40,680 bases of DNA from Acidobacteriota bacterium (GTDB taxonomy: Bacteria; Acidobacteriota; UBA6911; RPQK01; JAJDTT01): the NCBI GenBank assembly GCA_028874215.1, contig JAPPLF010000055.1, forward strand, positions 1-40,680, read 5' to 3'. Shown here in pieces: positions 33,535 through 40,680 of the stretch. The position numbers were made by a program, and so were the translations under genes. Below the pieces are notes generated by a model that was not told the origin of the DNA, ran no database searches, and saw only the letters and a list, made by a program, of their open reading frames with translations. Within the stretch, counting starts at the first letter, position 1. Every line of letters begins with the position of its first letter.

Positions 33535-34761
33535 ATGTCCGAACCGTCCGCATCCCATCTGAGCCGCCGCCGTTTCCTGGAGAGGAGTTTGGCCTGCGGA
33601 GCCGTCGCCGCGGCTCCGTCCACGGCGGCGAAGGCGGTTTCGGCTTCGGCGGCGAAAAGTTCGGGCGAACGCAGATTTTCACTCTGGTGCGCTCCGGGCG
33701 GACTGATCAGTCCAACTCAGCCTTCCGACGAGGCGGCCGTCATCGACTTCGTCGAAAAGTGCGCCCGCCATGGCGTGACCCATCTGATTCCGACCCGCGG
33801 ATCCCCGATCCTGGCCCAGGCGGCGGCGGAAAAGGGGATCGTGATGCATCCCTACATGGCGTTCAACAGCCATGGCGCGAGGCGGATGCGGGCCAACTGG
33901 TCTCTCAACTACATCGGTCTTCCTTACGGTTCCGCCAAGCTCAAGGAAAAGCTTGATCGCCATCGTCCCATCTGGAACAGCCCCCGGGCCGTCCTGAGCG
34001 TCAGCCCCTTTGCCGAGAAGCATCCCGACTGGTGGGCGCTGGATCTGGAAGGGGACCGGGAACTCAAGGTGGGGAGCCGGCTCTCCATGAGCTTGGCCGT
34101 GCCCGAGGTCCGGTCCTACATGGTCGACCGGTATATGAACATCGTGGAGGAATCGGGCGGCCACGGCATCCAGGTGGAGTTCGTGAGCGAGTTCCGGGAC
34201 CGCCACGGCGCGGCGATCCACGGCTACGAACCCCCCATGGTGGAGGAGTACCGCAAGCGGTACGGCAAGAGCCCCTCGGAACTCCCGAACCATGACCCGG
34301 ACTGGCTCCGCTTCCGGGCCGGCTTCGTCACCGAAACCCTTCGGGCTCTGCGCCGCCGGTTGAAGGAGCGCCGCCCTGAAGCTCCCCTCTCCATAGCCGT
34401 CATTGCCCAGGACCTGGAGGGGCCGCACGGAGACCGCTACCTGGGCGCCTTCCAGGATCTCCGCGCCTGGCTCGACGAGTCGCTGATGGACGAACTCACC
34501 CTCTGGTTTCGGACCACTTCGGACGTGCACCGGGTGGAGCGCCATACGAGCCAGCTTGCGGAATTGATCCAGGGACGCTGTCCGCTGATCGTGGAGTTGT
34601 CCTGCTACCACGTCGGAAGTTTTCAGGATCCGAAACTGATGATGGGGGCCGCCCGGACCGCCCTGGCCAACGGAGCCGAATCAGTGGGAATGTACCGCGG
34701 CCATGCCGTGGACCAGTTGAACTTCTGGCCCCTCATCGAGGAAATCCGATCGCTGGGGTGA
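33535..34761 (+). CDS. Tat-exported GH10-like glycoside hydrolase family protein
   Basis: A 408-residue protein. The N-terminus has a twin-arginine signal (SRRRFLERSLACGAVAAAPS), so it is exported folded. The body resembles the putative glycoside-hydrolase group GHL10/DUF187-like: a TIM-barrel with strands such as GVTHLIPTRGSP, DWWALDLEGD, HGIQVEFVSEFRD and LTLWFRTTSD. Acidic residues in EFVSEFRD could be catalytic. It starts 3 bases after the ankyrin stop and may share its transcript. The substrate is unknown and the family call is from overall layout. Confidence 0.75.
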   Translation: MSEPSASHLSRRRFLERSLACGAVAAAPSTAAKAVSASAAKSSGERRFSLWCAPGGLISPTQPSDEAAVIDFVEKCARHGVTHLIPTRGSPILAQAAAEKGIVMHPYMAFNSHGARRMRANWSLNYIGLPYGSAKLKEKLDRHRPIWNSPRAVLSVSPFAEKHPDWWALDLEGDRELKVGSRLSMSLAVPEVRSYMVDRYMNIVEESGGHGIQVEFVSEFRDRHGAAIHGYEPPMVEEYRKRYGKSPSELPNHDPDWLRFRAGFVTETLRALRRRLKERRPEAPLSIAVIAQDLEGPHGDRYLGAFQDLRAWLDESLMDELTLWFRTTSDVHRVERHTSQLAELIQGRCPLIVELSCYHVGSFQDPKLMMGAARTALANGAESVGMYRGHAVDQLNFWPLIEEIRSLG

Positions 34762-34803
34762 TCGGGGCCGTTTCAGTCGCCGATGAAGTGGGGAACAGAA
34801 GAA

Positions 34804-34821
34804 GGGGACAGGAATGCCCCC
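34804..34821. repeat. REP-like hairpin, loop AGGAAT
   Basis: GGGGAC (34804-34809) and GCCCCC (34816-34821) flank the loop AGGAAT. On the opposite strand the stem pairs over 6 positions including one G-T, with loop ATTCCT. It lies in the 111-base gap before the CocE-like gene. GGGGAC-ATTCCT-type hairpins of this kind are known REP elements mobilised by RAYT transposases in many bacteria. Confidence 0.6.
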
Positions 34822-34872
34822 TCTCCCGGCAGCCCATACCCACCCAAGAAGAAGGCGCCAAAAGGAGAAGTG

Positions 34873-36753
34873 ATGGGACGCGGGCAAAGGATTGTATCGA
34901 CCCTGTCCCTGGTGGGGCTTGGCCTTCCGGCCCTGGCAGGGCACCAGAAACCGGATTCGGGGCACTATTCCGAGCCGGAGTACGAAACCAAGGTCGTGCT
35001 GGGGAACATGGTGCCCATGAGAGACGGGGTCAGGATTTCCGTGGACCTCTACCGGCCCGACGCTCCGGGAAGATTTCCCGTGATCCTGACTCACACGGGT
35101 TACAGCAATCTCGGTGGAACACCCGGGTTTGGAACGGATCGAGCCAAGTGGTTCGCCCGGCGCGGTTACGTCTACGCCGTTTCCGACTTGCGCGGCCGAT
35201 ACGATTCGGAAGGGGAAACGGACATCTTCGACGCGAAGCACAAGACGGACGGCTACGACCTCGTCGAGTGGCTGGCGCGCCAATCCTGGTCCAACGGCAA
35301 TGTCGGCATGACCGGGGGCTCTTATCTGGGTTGGACCCAGTGGTGGACTGCCAGCCAGGCGCCTCCTTCCTTGAAGGCGATCGCGCCCGAGGTGGCTCCT
35401 CCGGACCAGTTCTTCAACGCTCCGTACCAGAACGGCATCCTGGTGAGCTGGGCCATGGATTGGGGCGCGGGAATGATGGCCGGCCGCACCATACAGGTGA
35501 TCGGCGAGGGGCCCTACGGCGGCTTTTCAAACAATCGGCACGAAGAATACATGCGTCTGCCCTATATCGACCTTCCGAAAGTGAAGGGAGCGCTGGATGC
35601 GCCCTGGTTCGGGACCTGGATCCGGCAAAACCTCTCGACGGGTGAATACTGGAAGAAGATTTCCTACCAGGGCAAAGAAAACTATTCGAAGATGACGGTG
35701 CCGGCCCTGAACATCACGGGGTGGTTCGATGCGAATTATCCCGGCTCGCCCATGAACTACCAGGGGATGAAGCAGTACGGAGCGACTCCGGAATCCCGAC
35801 GTCCATCTCTTGTGATCGGACCCTGGCAACACTCCATCAACCAGCGGGTGGTCGCGGGATTCGACTACGGTCCCGACGCCGAGATCGACCTGAACGGAAT
35901 GATCTGCCGGTGGTTCGACCATTTCCTGAAGGGGATCGACAACGGAGTGACCGATGGGCCTCCCGTCCATGTCTTCGTCATGGGCCCCAACCGCTGGTAC
36001 GCGGAACCGGATTGGCCGCTGCCTCAAACGAAATGGACGAAGTACTACCTGCACAGTCAAGGGAAGGCAAATTCGCTGAAGGGTGACGGGGTGTTGAACA
36101 CCACACCGCCGGGTGAGGAAGCATGGGATGCCTATGTCTACGATCCGTCCGATCCCACGCCCAGCGCCCCTTTTACGAATGGCCATATCGATGGAGCGGT
36201 GGATGCGCGTATCCCGGCGATCCGGGATGACGTGCTGGTCTATACGACATCGCCGCTGGGCGAAGACATGGAAGTGACGGGGCCGGTCAAGGCGAAACTC
36301 TATGCGGCCACCTCGGCGCGGGATACCGATTGGATGGTACGCCTGATCGACGTCCATCCCGATGGGTATGCCGCCCTCCTGTGTGACGGGGTGATCCGGG
36401 CGCGGCATCGGGACCCGCAACGGGGAGGGGCGTTCAATCCGGAGCGTCTGAGCGAGATCGAGCCCGGCAAGGTCTACGAATATACGATCGAGTTCTGGAG
36501 GTCGACCGGGAACGTGTTCAAGAAGGGGCACCGCATCCGCGTCGAGATCTCCAGCAGTTACTTCCCCTACTACCTGCGAAATTTGAACACGGGCGCCGAC
36601 AATATCGGTCTGGAGACCCGTTCAGAAGTGGCCCGGCAGAAGGTCTTTCATGACGCCGAATCTCCCTCCCACGTCACTTTGCCGGTGATCCCGAGTCGGA
36701 AATCGGACCCGTCGCCTGCCGTCAGCACGGACGGAAACCAGCGGCAAGAATAG
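34873..36753 (+). CDS. Secreted CocE/NonD-type hydrolase
   Basis: A 626-residue alpha/beta-hydrolase of the CocE/NonD (X-Pro dipeptidyl-peptidase S15-like) family. ATG 34873 follows AAAGGAG by 6 bases and opens a signal peptide; the ORF start at 34783 lies in repeat sequence. Catalytic Ser150 is in TGGSYLGW. The typical MRDGVRISVDLYRP and DLRGRYDSEG segments precede it, Asp lies in GWFDANYPGSP, and His in PWQHSINQ. The C-terminal jelly-roll domain follows from about 430. Family members cleave esters or N-acyl bonds. It converges on the mannosyltransferase gene, 10 bases apart. Confidence 0.92.
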   Translation: MGRGQRIVSTLSLVGLGLPALAGHQKPDSGHYSEPEYETKVVLGNMVPMRDGVRISVDLYRPDAPGRFPVILTHTGYSNLGGTPGFGTDRAKWFARRGYVYAVSDLRGRYDSEGETDIFDAKHKTDGYDLVEWLARQSWSNGNVGMTGGSYLGWTQWWTASQAPPSLKAIAPEVAPPDQFFNAPYQNGILVSWAMDWGAGMMAGRTIQVIGEGPYGGFSNNRHEEYMRLPYIDLPKVKGALDAPWFGTWIRQNLSTGEYWKKISYQGKENYSKMTVPALNITGWFDANYPGSPMNYQGMKQYGATPESRRPSLVIGPWQHSINQRVVAGFDYGPDAEIDLNGMICRWFDHFLKGIDNGVTDGPPVHVFVMGPNRWYAEPDWPLPQTKWTKYYLHSQGKANSLKGDGVLNTTPPGEEAWDAYVYDPSDPTPSAPFTNGHIDGAVDARIPAIRDDVLVYTTSPLGEDMEVTGPVKAKLYAATSARDTDWMVRLIDVHPDGYAALLCDGVIRARHRDPQRGGAFNPERLSEIEPGKVYEYTIEFWRSTGNVFKKGHRIRVEISSSYFPYYLRNLNTGADNIGLETRSEVARQKVFHDAESPSHVTLPVIPSRKSDPSPAVSTDGNQRQE

Positions 36754-36763
36754 GCGGGACCGC

Positions 36764-39205
36764 TTACCGGTTCCCCTTGCGAAGTTGAGCGACCATTTTC
36801 CGGGCCATCTGGTGGTCCGGGTCGAGCCGCAGCACCTGTTCCATGCTCTCCAGCGCTTCGGCATGACGTCCCAGGAAGTAGAGCGTCACGCCGATGTTGG
36901 CATGGACGGTGGCGCTGCCCGGTTTCAGCGTCGCCTGGGTTCGATACAGGTCCAGGGCGGCCTCGTACTGCTTCTGTCCGAACCTCAAATGGGCCAGGTA
37001 GTCCAGGGTTTTCGCGTGGTTCGGATCCCGTTTCAGAGCGCGTTCGAATTGCGCCGCCGCCTCGTCCTTCCGATCCAGTTCCAACAGGGTCCGGGCGGAC
37101 AGGTAGTGTGCCGTCGCCGCTGTTTCCGGATCCGTTTCCTGCTGCATGGCGCGGGTCAAGGATTCCAGTGCTTCTTCGTAGCGTTCCAGGTTGAACAGCG
37201 CCGCACCCAGGCCAACTTGGGCGGGCACGAAGTCTGCATCGATCCGCAGCGCTTCGCGGTACAACGCGATCGCCTCCGTGCTCCGTTCCCCCTTCCTCAG
37301 CGCCTCACCCGCGTTGACGAGCGTCGCGGGGTCGTTCGGCCGCAACTCCCGCGCCCGGCGCAGGTGATCCAAGGCTTCGTCGGCCCGGCCCTGCGCGAAC
37401 CTGACATTGGACAGTTCCACCAGGGCTTCCGCAGGATCCGGCATCGACGCCGCGGCACGCCGCAGATGCGCGCTCGCGGCGTCGAGCCGATCCAACCGGA
37501 GCGCTGCACGCCCCGCGTACATGGCGAGTTCACCCGTGAAATGGGCGTCAGGCGCCAATTCAAGCGCTTTCTCGAGAGGCGCAATCGCTTCCGTGTAGCG
37601 TCCCGAATGGAACAGCGCAATGCCGAGTCCGCCATTCCCGTAAACGAGTCTGTCGTCGATTTCCAGCACGCGGTGGTAGGTCTCGATGGCCTCGGCGTAC
37701 CGGCCTTGTCTCCGCAGCACTTCCCCGAGGTTCTGGTTGGCGTTGAGATGCCGGGGTTCGATGCCCAGGGCCGTGCGAAGCGCCGATTCGGCCTCGTCGA
37801 GGCGATCCAGACGGGTGAGCACCCGGCCCAGATTGGAATGGATGTCCGCACTTCCGGGACGCTGTGCCGCGCCGATGCGGCCGGCGGCCAGCGCCTCCTC
37901 GTGACGGCCGGCGTCCGAAAGGGGACCCATCAGGTTGAGGTGGGCGTCCCGCGACTCCGGATTGAGTGCGACGATGTGGCTGAAAAAGGCGACCGGGTCA
38001 CGGTAGATGCCCGTCTGGCGCCAGGTGAGGGTGCCCAGCACCGCGAGCATGACGACGAGCACGCCGCCTGCGCCCGTTCTCAACGCAGACGGTAGCCGGC
38101 TGACGGCGAGTGTGGCGGCTCCGAGGAGCACCGCCAGGACGCCGAGGCCGGCCAAGTATTGGAACCGGTCCGCGACCAGAGAGAACTGCATGTAGCCGTA
38201 GTCGACGAAACCGAGCACCGGTGACAGCGTCACGGCATAGAAGAGGGCGCCGGCCAGGGGTCCCCGCCCCAGCCGATCCCGGCCGATCCAGAGCAAAGCC
38301 GGCAGGGCGGCGGCAGCCAGGACATAGATCCAGGCAACCGGATCCACGGGATCGATCTTCCAAAGCGGATAGATAATGGCCAGACCGGTGGGCCACAGCA
38401 GCTTGCCCACGTAGAACCACAGCGCCCGCGCCGCAATCAGGATCCGGTCGACGAACGAGTAGCCCAGCGCCAGGGGCTCCCGAGAGGTATAGAACGACAG
38501 GTCCAGGGCCGTTATGGCCGCCGCCAGCGCGAAAAGCGGCGCCACACGGAGCAAGTCGGTTCGCGTCACCCGGCCTGATCGCCACCAGTGCCAGATCAAG
38601 AGCGACACCGGCAGCGTGACCACGATGGACTTGGACAACAGTCCGGCTGTGAACAGGCCGAGCACCAGCAGGTAGCGGGAGGGCTTCGGCGCCTCCACGT
38701 ACCGGATCCAGGTCAGCGCCGCCGTCAGGTAGAACATCGCGGAGAGCAGATCCTTGCGCTCGATGACCCAGGCGACCGACTCGACATGCAGAGGGTGGAC
38801 GGCAAACACGGCCGCGACGACCCAGGCGCCGGGCACGGCCATGCGCCCGAGGATCCGCCAGATCAGCAGGACGTTGGCGATGTGCAAAAGTAGATTGACG
38901 GCGTGATAGCCGAGCGGATTCACCCCCCACAGCTTGTGCTCCAGCCAGAAACTGGTGTAGACGACGGGCCAGTAGTGACCTTCCTTCTTGATGTCGGCCG
39001 GCGAGACCCAGATGTTCCACAGTCCGGACCAAGCGTGCACCACCGGCTCATCGGCGAAGATCGTATCGTCCCAGACGAATCCGGCTTCAAGCGCCGGCAG
39101 ATAGCTGGCGACGACCAGGAGGCCGAGAACCAGGGCATGGGCGATCAACCAGCCGGCAGAGCGGCCACCGTTGGCGGAGAGTGCCATTCGCTTCCTCTCG
39201 GGCAT
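36764..39205 (-). CDS. TMTC-like protein O-mannosyltransferase with TPR domain
   Basis: An 813-residue membrane GT-C glycosyltransferase. About ten membrane helices fill residues 15-400. Acidic Asp46/Asp47 in FVWDD after the first helix are the likely catalytic or metal residues. The signature HPLHVESVAWVIERKDLLSA (137-156) is characteristic of TMTC proteins, which move mannose from a lipid carrier to Ser/Thr of exported proteins. Residues about 410-800 are roughly twelve TPR repeats (NPESRDAHLNLMG, SADIHSNLGRVL), perhaps outside the membrane for substrate binding. The mannosyl-phosphate synthase gene lies 65 bases upstream on the same strand. Bacterial function of the family is less studied, so donor and target are inferred. 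Confidence 0.85.
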   Translation of the reverse strand: MPERKRMALSANGGRSAGWLIAHALVLGLLVVASYLPALEAGFVWDDTIFADEPVVHAWSGLWNIWVSPADIKKEGHYWPVVYTSFWLEHKLWGVNPLGYHAVNLLLHIANVLLIWRILGRMAVPGAWVVAAVFAVHPLHVESVAWVIERKDLLSAMFYLTAALTWIRYVEAPKPSRYLLVLGLFTAGLLSKSIVVTLPVSLLIWHWWRSGRVTRTDLLRVAPLFALAAAITALDLSFYTSREPLALGYSFVDRILIAARALWFYVGKLLWPTGLAIIYPLWKIDPVDPVAWIYVLAAAALPALLWIGRDRLGRGPLAGALFYAVTLSPVLGFVDYGYMQFSLVADRFQYLAGLGVLAVLLGAATLAVSRLPSALRTGAGGVLVVMLAVLGTLTWRQTGIYRDPVAFFSHIVALNPESRDAHLNLMGPLSDAGRHEEALAAGRIGAAQRPGSADIHSNLGRVLTRLDRLDEAESALRTALGIEPRHLNANQNLGEVLRRQGRYAEAIETYHRVLEIDDRLVYGNGGLGIALFHSGRYTEAIAPLEKALELAPDAHFTGELAMYAGRAALRLDRLDAASAHLRRAAASMPDPAEALVELSNVRFAQGRADEALDHLRRARELRPNDPATLVNAGEALRKGERSTEAIALYREALRIDADFVPAQVGLGAALFNLERYEEALESLTRAMQQETDPETAATAHYLSARTLLELDRKDEAAAQFERALKRDPNHAKTLDYLAHLRFGQKQYEAALDLYRTQATLKPGSATVHANIGVTLYFLGRHAEALESMEQVLRLDPDHQMARKMVAQLRKGNR

Positions 39206-39270
39206 GTCTCAATTGCCGGCGATGACTGCGACGGCGCGTCGAGGGCCAGCGGCCACCGTCTCCGCAGCGC

Positions 39271-40164
39271 TCACGACGCAGAGCGCGGGGGTCTGTCCGA
39301 GAATGTCCGCCGCACCCTGTCGTGGACACGGTAGCCGTAGAGCCGGGACAGGTGCCGCAGATAGTTGAAGGGAGTCCGCCAGTTCAACTTGCTCTTTCCC
39401 CGGTGGCGGGCGCCGAATCGGATCGGGACTTCCCGGACACGAAGCCGCCCCCGGGCCATCAGCTCAAGGGCAATCTTATAGCCGACGGGATGGAGATCCT
39501 CCAGATCGGGCAGGACCCGGCGATCGGTGGCGAAGAAGCCGGACAGGGGGTCGCGGCAATCGGCGAGCGGACACGCCATCAGTGTGCCGGCCCGGGACAG
39601 GAGCGCGCGGGCGCCGCTCCAGGCCGGGTCCATCCTCGCTTCAGGCGCGTAGCGGCTGCCGACGACCATGTCGCAATCGGCGTCGAGGGCGGCCAGCAGG
39701 TCGATGATCTGTTCCGGCGGATGGGACAGGTCGGCGTCCATGACCACCAGCCGGTCGAAGCGCGCGAGCCGCATGCCTTCGAGAACCGAGAGGGACAAGT
39801 CCCGGGTCGCACCGCGGCGGGTCACCATCCGCACCGGCAAGCGGCGTCCCCACTCGGCGACGATCGCCTCGCTGCCGTCGTTCGAGTCGTCATCGACCAG
39901 GATCAACTCCCACTCGGCGGGCCAATGGGACAAAGCGGCGGATACCCGGCGGACCAGGGTCGGGATATTGGCGGCCTCCCGAAACGTCGGCACGACGATG
40001 GACACCGGGTTGTGCCCAGGAGGCGATGGGTCGCTCAAGGTCGACAAACTTTCTTGACCGGCGGAGGGCGGCTTTCCGAAGTCTGGAGCTGGTTCCGACG
40101 TCAACTCGGGGTTCGTCCTCGGGCTTGCGCTGTGCCCGCACACGGCTTCCGAATGCGTGCGCAT
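39271..40164 (-). CDS. DPM1-like polyprenyl-phosphate mannose synthase (GT2)
   Basis: About 297 residues; a family-2 glycosyltransferase of the dolichol/polyprenol-phosphate mannose synthase type, which makes the lipid-linked mannose donor from GDP-mannose. Visible motifs: SIVVPTFREAANI, DDDSNDGSE, the DxD-type DADLSHPPE, VVGSRY, DPLSGFFATDRR and RFGARHRGKSKL. No C-terminal membrane helices are present, so it is a single-domain soluble or peripheral form. ATG 40164 was preferred to GTG 40182; the first 50 residues are an unusual low-complexity extension and the true start could be later. It precedes the TMTC-like gene and should supply its donor. Confidence 0.85.
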   Translation of the reverse strand: MRTHSEAVCGHSASPRTNPELTSEPAPDFGKPPSAGQESLSTLSDPSPPGHNPVSIVVPTFREAANIPTLVRRVSAALSHWPAEWELILVDDDSNDGSEAIVAEWGRRLPVRMVTRRGATRDLSLSVLEGMRLARFDRLVVMDADLSHPPEQIIDLLAALDADCDMVVGSRYAPEARMDPAWSGARALLSRAGTLMACPLADCRDPLSGFFATDRRVLPDLEDLHPVGYKIALELMARGRLRVREVPIRFGARHRGKSKLNWRTPFNYLRHLSRLYGYRVHDRVRRTFSDRPPRSAS

Positions 40165-40250
40165 CACCCGCGACTTCGGCACCGGCTTCTAACGGCTCGG
40201 TGCGCCCAACGGGAGGCTTGGGATTGTCGATGTACGAGACGCGAGCCAGT

Positions 40251-40680
40251 CTATCTGTCCACCGGCACCACCGGCAGCGTGGTGAAGACGCCGTTCGTGA
40301 CGTCCATCTCTACGGCCACGCCGGTGAAATCCTGCTGTCCTGCCGACGCCGTACAACGGACCGAACCAGTGAAGTCCGACGTGTCGTGGTCGAACAATTC
40401 ATCGATGAACATGGCGTCCTGACCATTGGCCGGCAGAGTCACCGGCTTCATTTCGATCATCTCGCCACCCATCATCAACCGGCAGTTCAACTCCAGTTCG
40501 GACTCGCTCAGGTTGCGGAGGGCCGCTCCCGTGTTGACCCCGCCGGCTTGGCGGCGTACCGGGATGATGGCGTCGCGGAGCGGCTGGCTGGCTCCCACGC
40601 CGGCCACGCCGACGCCCGGAAAATCAAGGGAATTATATCTAATGCTTGACACCCCCGCTTCATTCATGTAGACTCTTTCC
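40251..40680 (-). CDS. C-terminal part of an exported protein with a recurring terminal domain (partial)
   Basis: The minus-strand frame is open to the right edge, so only the C-terminal 142 or so residues are seen. The segment has the form of a beta-sandwich tail domain: VRRQAGGVNTGAALRNL, LMMGGEMIEMKPVTLPANGQD, FIDELF, TSDFTGSVRCTA, FTGVAVEMD and FTTLPVVPV at the end. I have seen closely similar tails in large Acidobacteriota proteins, where they end exported proteins and may act in attachment or secretion; this is from memory and needs a search. It is 86 bases upstream of the mannose synthase start on the same strand. Confidence 0.6.
   Translation of the reverse strand, partial: ERVYMNEAGVSSIRYNSLDFPGVGVAGVGASQPLRDAIIPVRRQAGGVNTGAALRNLSESELELNCRLMMGGEMIEMKPVTLPANGQDAMFIDELFDHDTSDFTGSVRCTASAGQQDFTGVAVEMDVTNGVFTTLPVVPVDR

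Noticed and set aside
40646-40674. TTGACA-17-TAGACT promoter match on the plus strand
   Set aside because: A good consensus match, but the minus-strand frame is open across it to the edge and no plus-strand gene is visible after it.

Overview
The window is 40.7 kb of GC-rich bacterial chromosome, roughly two-thirds G+C in most genes. Short intergenic spaces, GTG/ATG starts with stop-start overlaps, many Sec/Tat/lipoprotein exports, sugar-acid and PQQ-type sugar dehydrogenases, a TMTC-like mannosyltransferase and a recurring C-terminal adhesion-like domain at the right edge suggest an Acidobacteriota-like free-living or host-associated heterotroph. That placement is inference. No rRNA, tRNA or CRISPR array was seen.

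Left end (1-5.6 kb) is accessory DNA. A broken ORF remnant (229-789) and a large nested palindrome (906-1003) precede a compact four-gene island of clearly lower G+C (sampled lines about 50-58 %). Its genes are a ribbon-helix-helix regulator (1327-1524), a beta-class N4/N6 DNA methyltransferase (1531-3042), a circularly permuted C5-cytosine methyltransferase (3039-4253) and a protein with a C-terminal PD-(D/E)XK nuclease domain (4273-5580). This looks like a restriction-modification system that uses two methylation chemistries. It is the strongest candidate for a little-described system here.

5.6-12 kb: a ribose-type sugar ABC importer (binding lipoprotein, double ATPase, permease) behind a duplicated promoter-like module, then, on the minus strand, a homocysteine S-methyltransferase, a small conserved protein and an M29-type aminopeptidase. 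12.0-12.7 kb: a toxin-first PIN-domain toxin/antitoxin pair.

12.9-19.2 kb: an HD-domain hydrolase, a beta-propeller/PHP lipoprotein translationally coupled (ATGA) to a DASS-type transporter, and a PLP-dependent decarboxylase. 19.2-25.5 kb (minus strand): a membrane SpoIIE-type phosphatase, a membrane alkaline-phosphatase-fold protein, an MFS transporter and a seven-heme cytochrome c.

25.6-32.4 kb holds sugar-oxidation-type genes: a secreted PQQ-type sugar dehydrogenase, a trehalose-phosphatase homologue that has lost its nucleophile, a zinc alcohol dehydrogenase, a metallo-beta-lactamase-fold/ThuA fusion that has lost its metal ligands, and a sugar-acid dehydratase. 32.6-36.8 kb: an ankyrin lipoprotein, a Tat-exported GH10-like protein and a secreted CocE/NonD hydrolase. 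36.8-40.2 kb: a TMTC-like O-mannosyltransferase with TPRs directly behind a DPM1-like polyprenyl-phosphate mannose synthase, a likely two-gene protein O-mannosylation cassette. The window ends inside another minus-strand gene.

Short hairpins with a constant TTCCT-type loop and changing, mostly compensated stems (REP-like) lie in three separate intergenic spaces.
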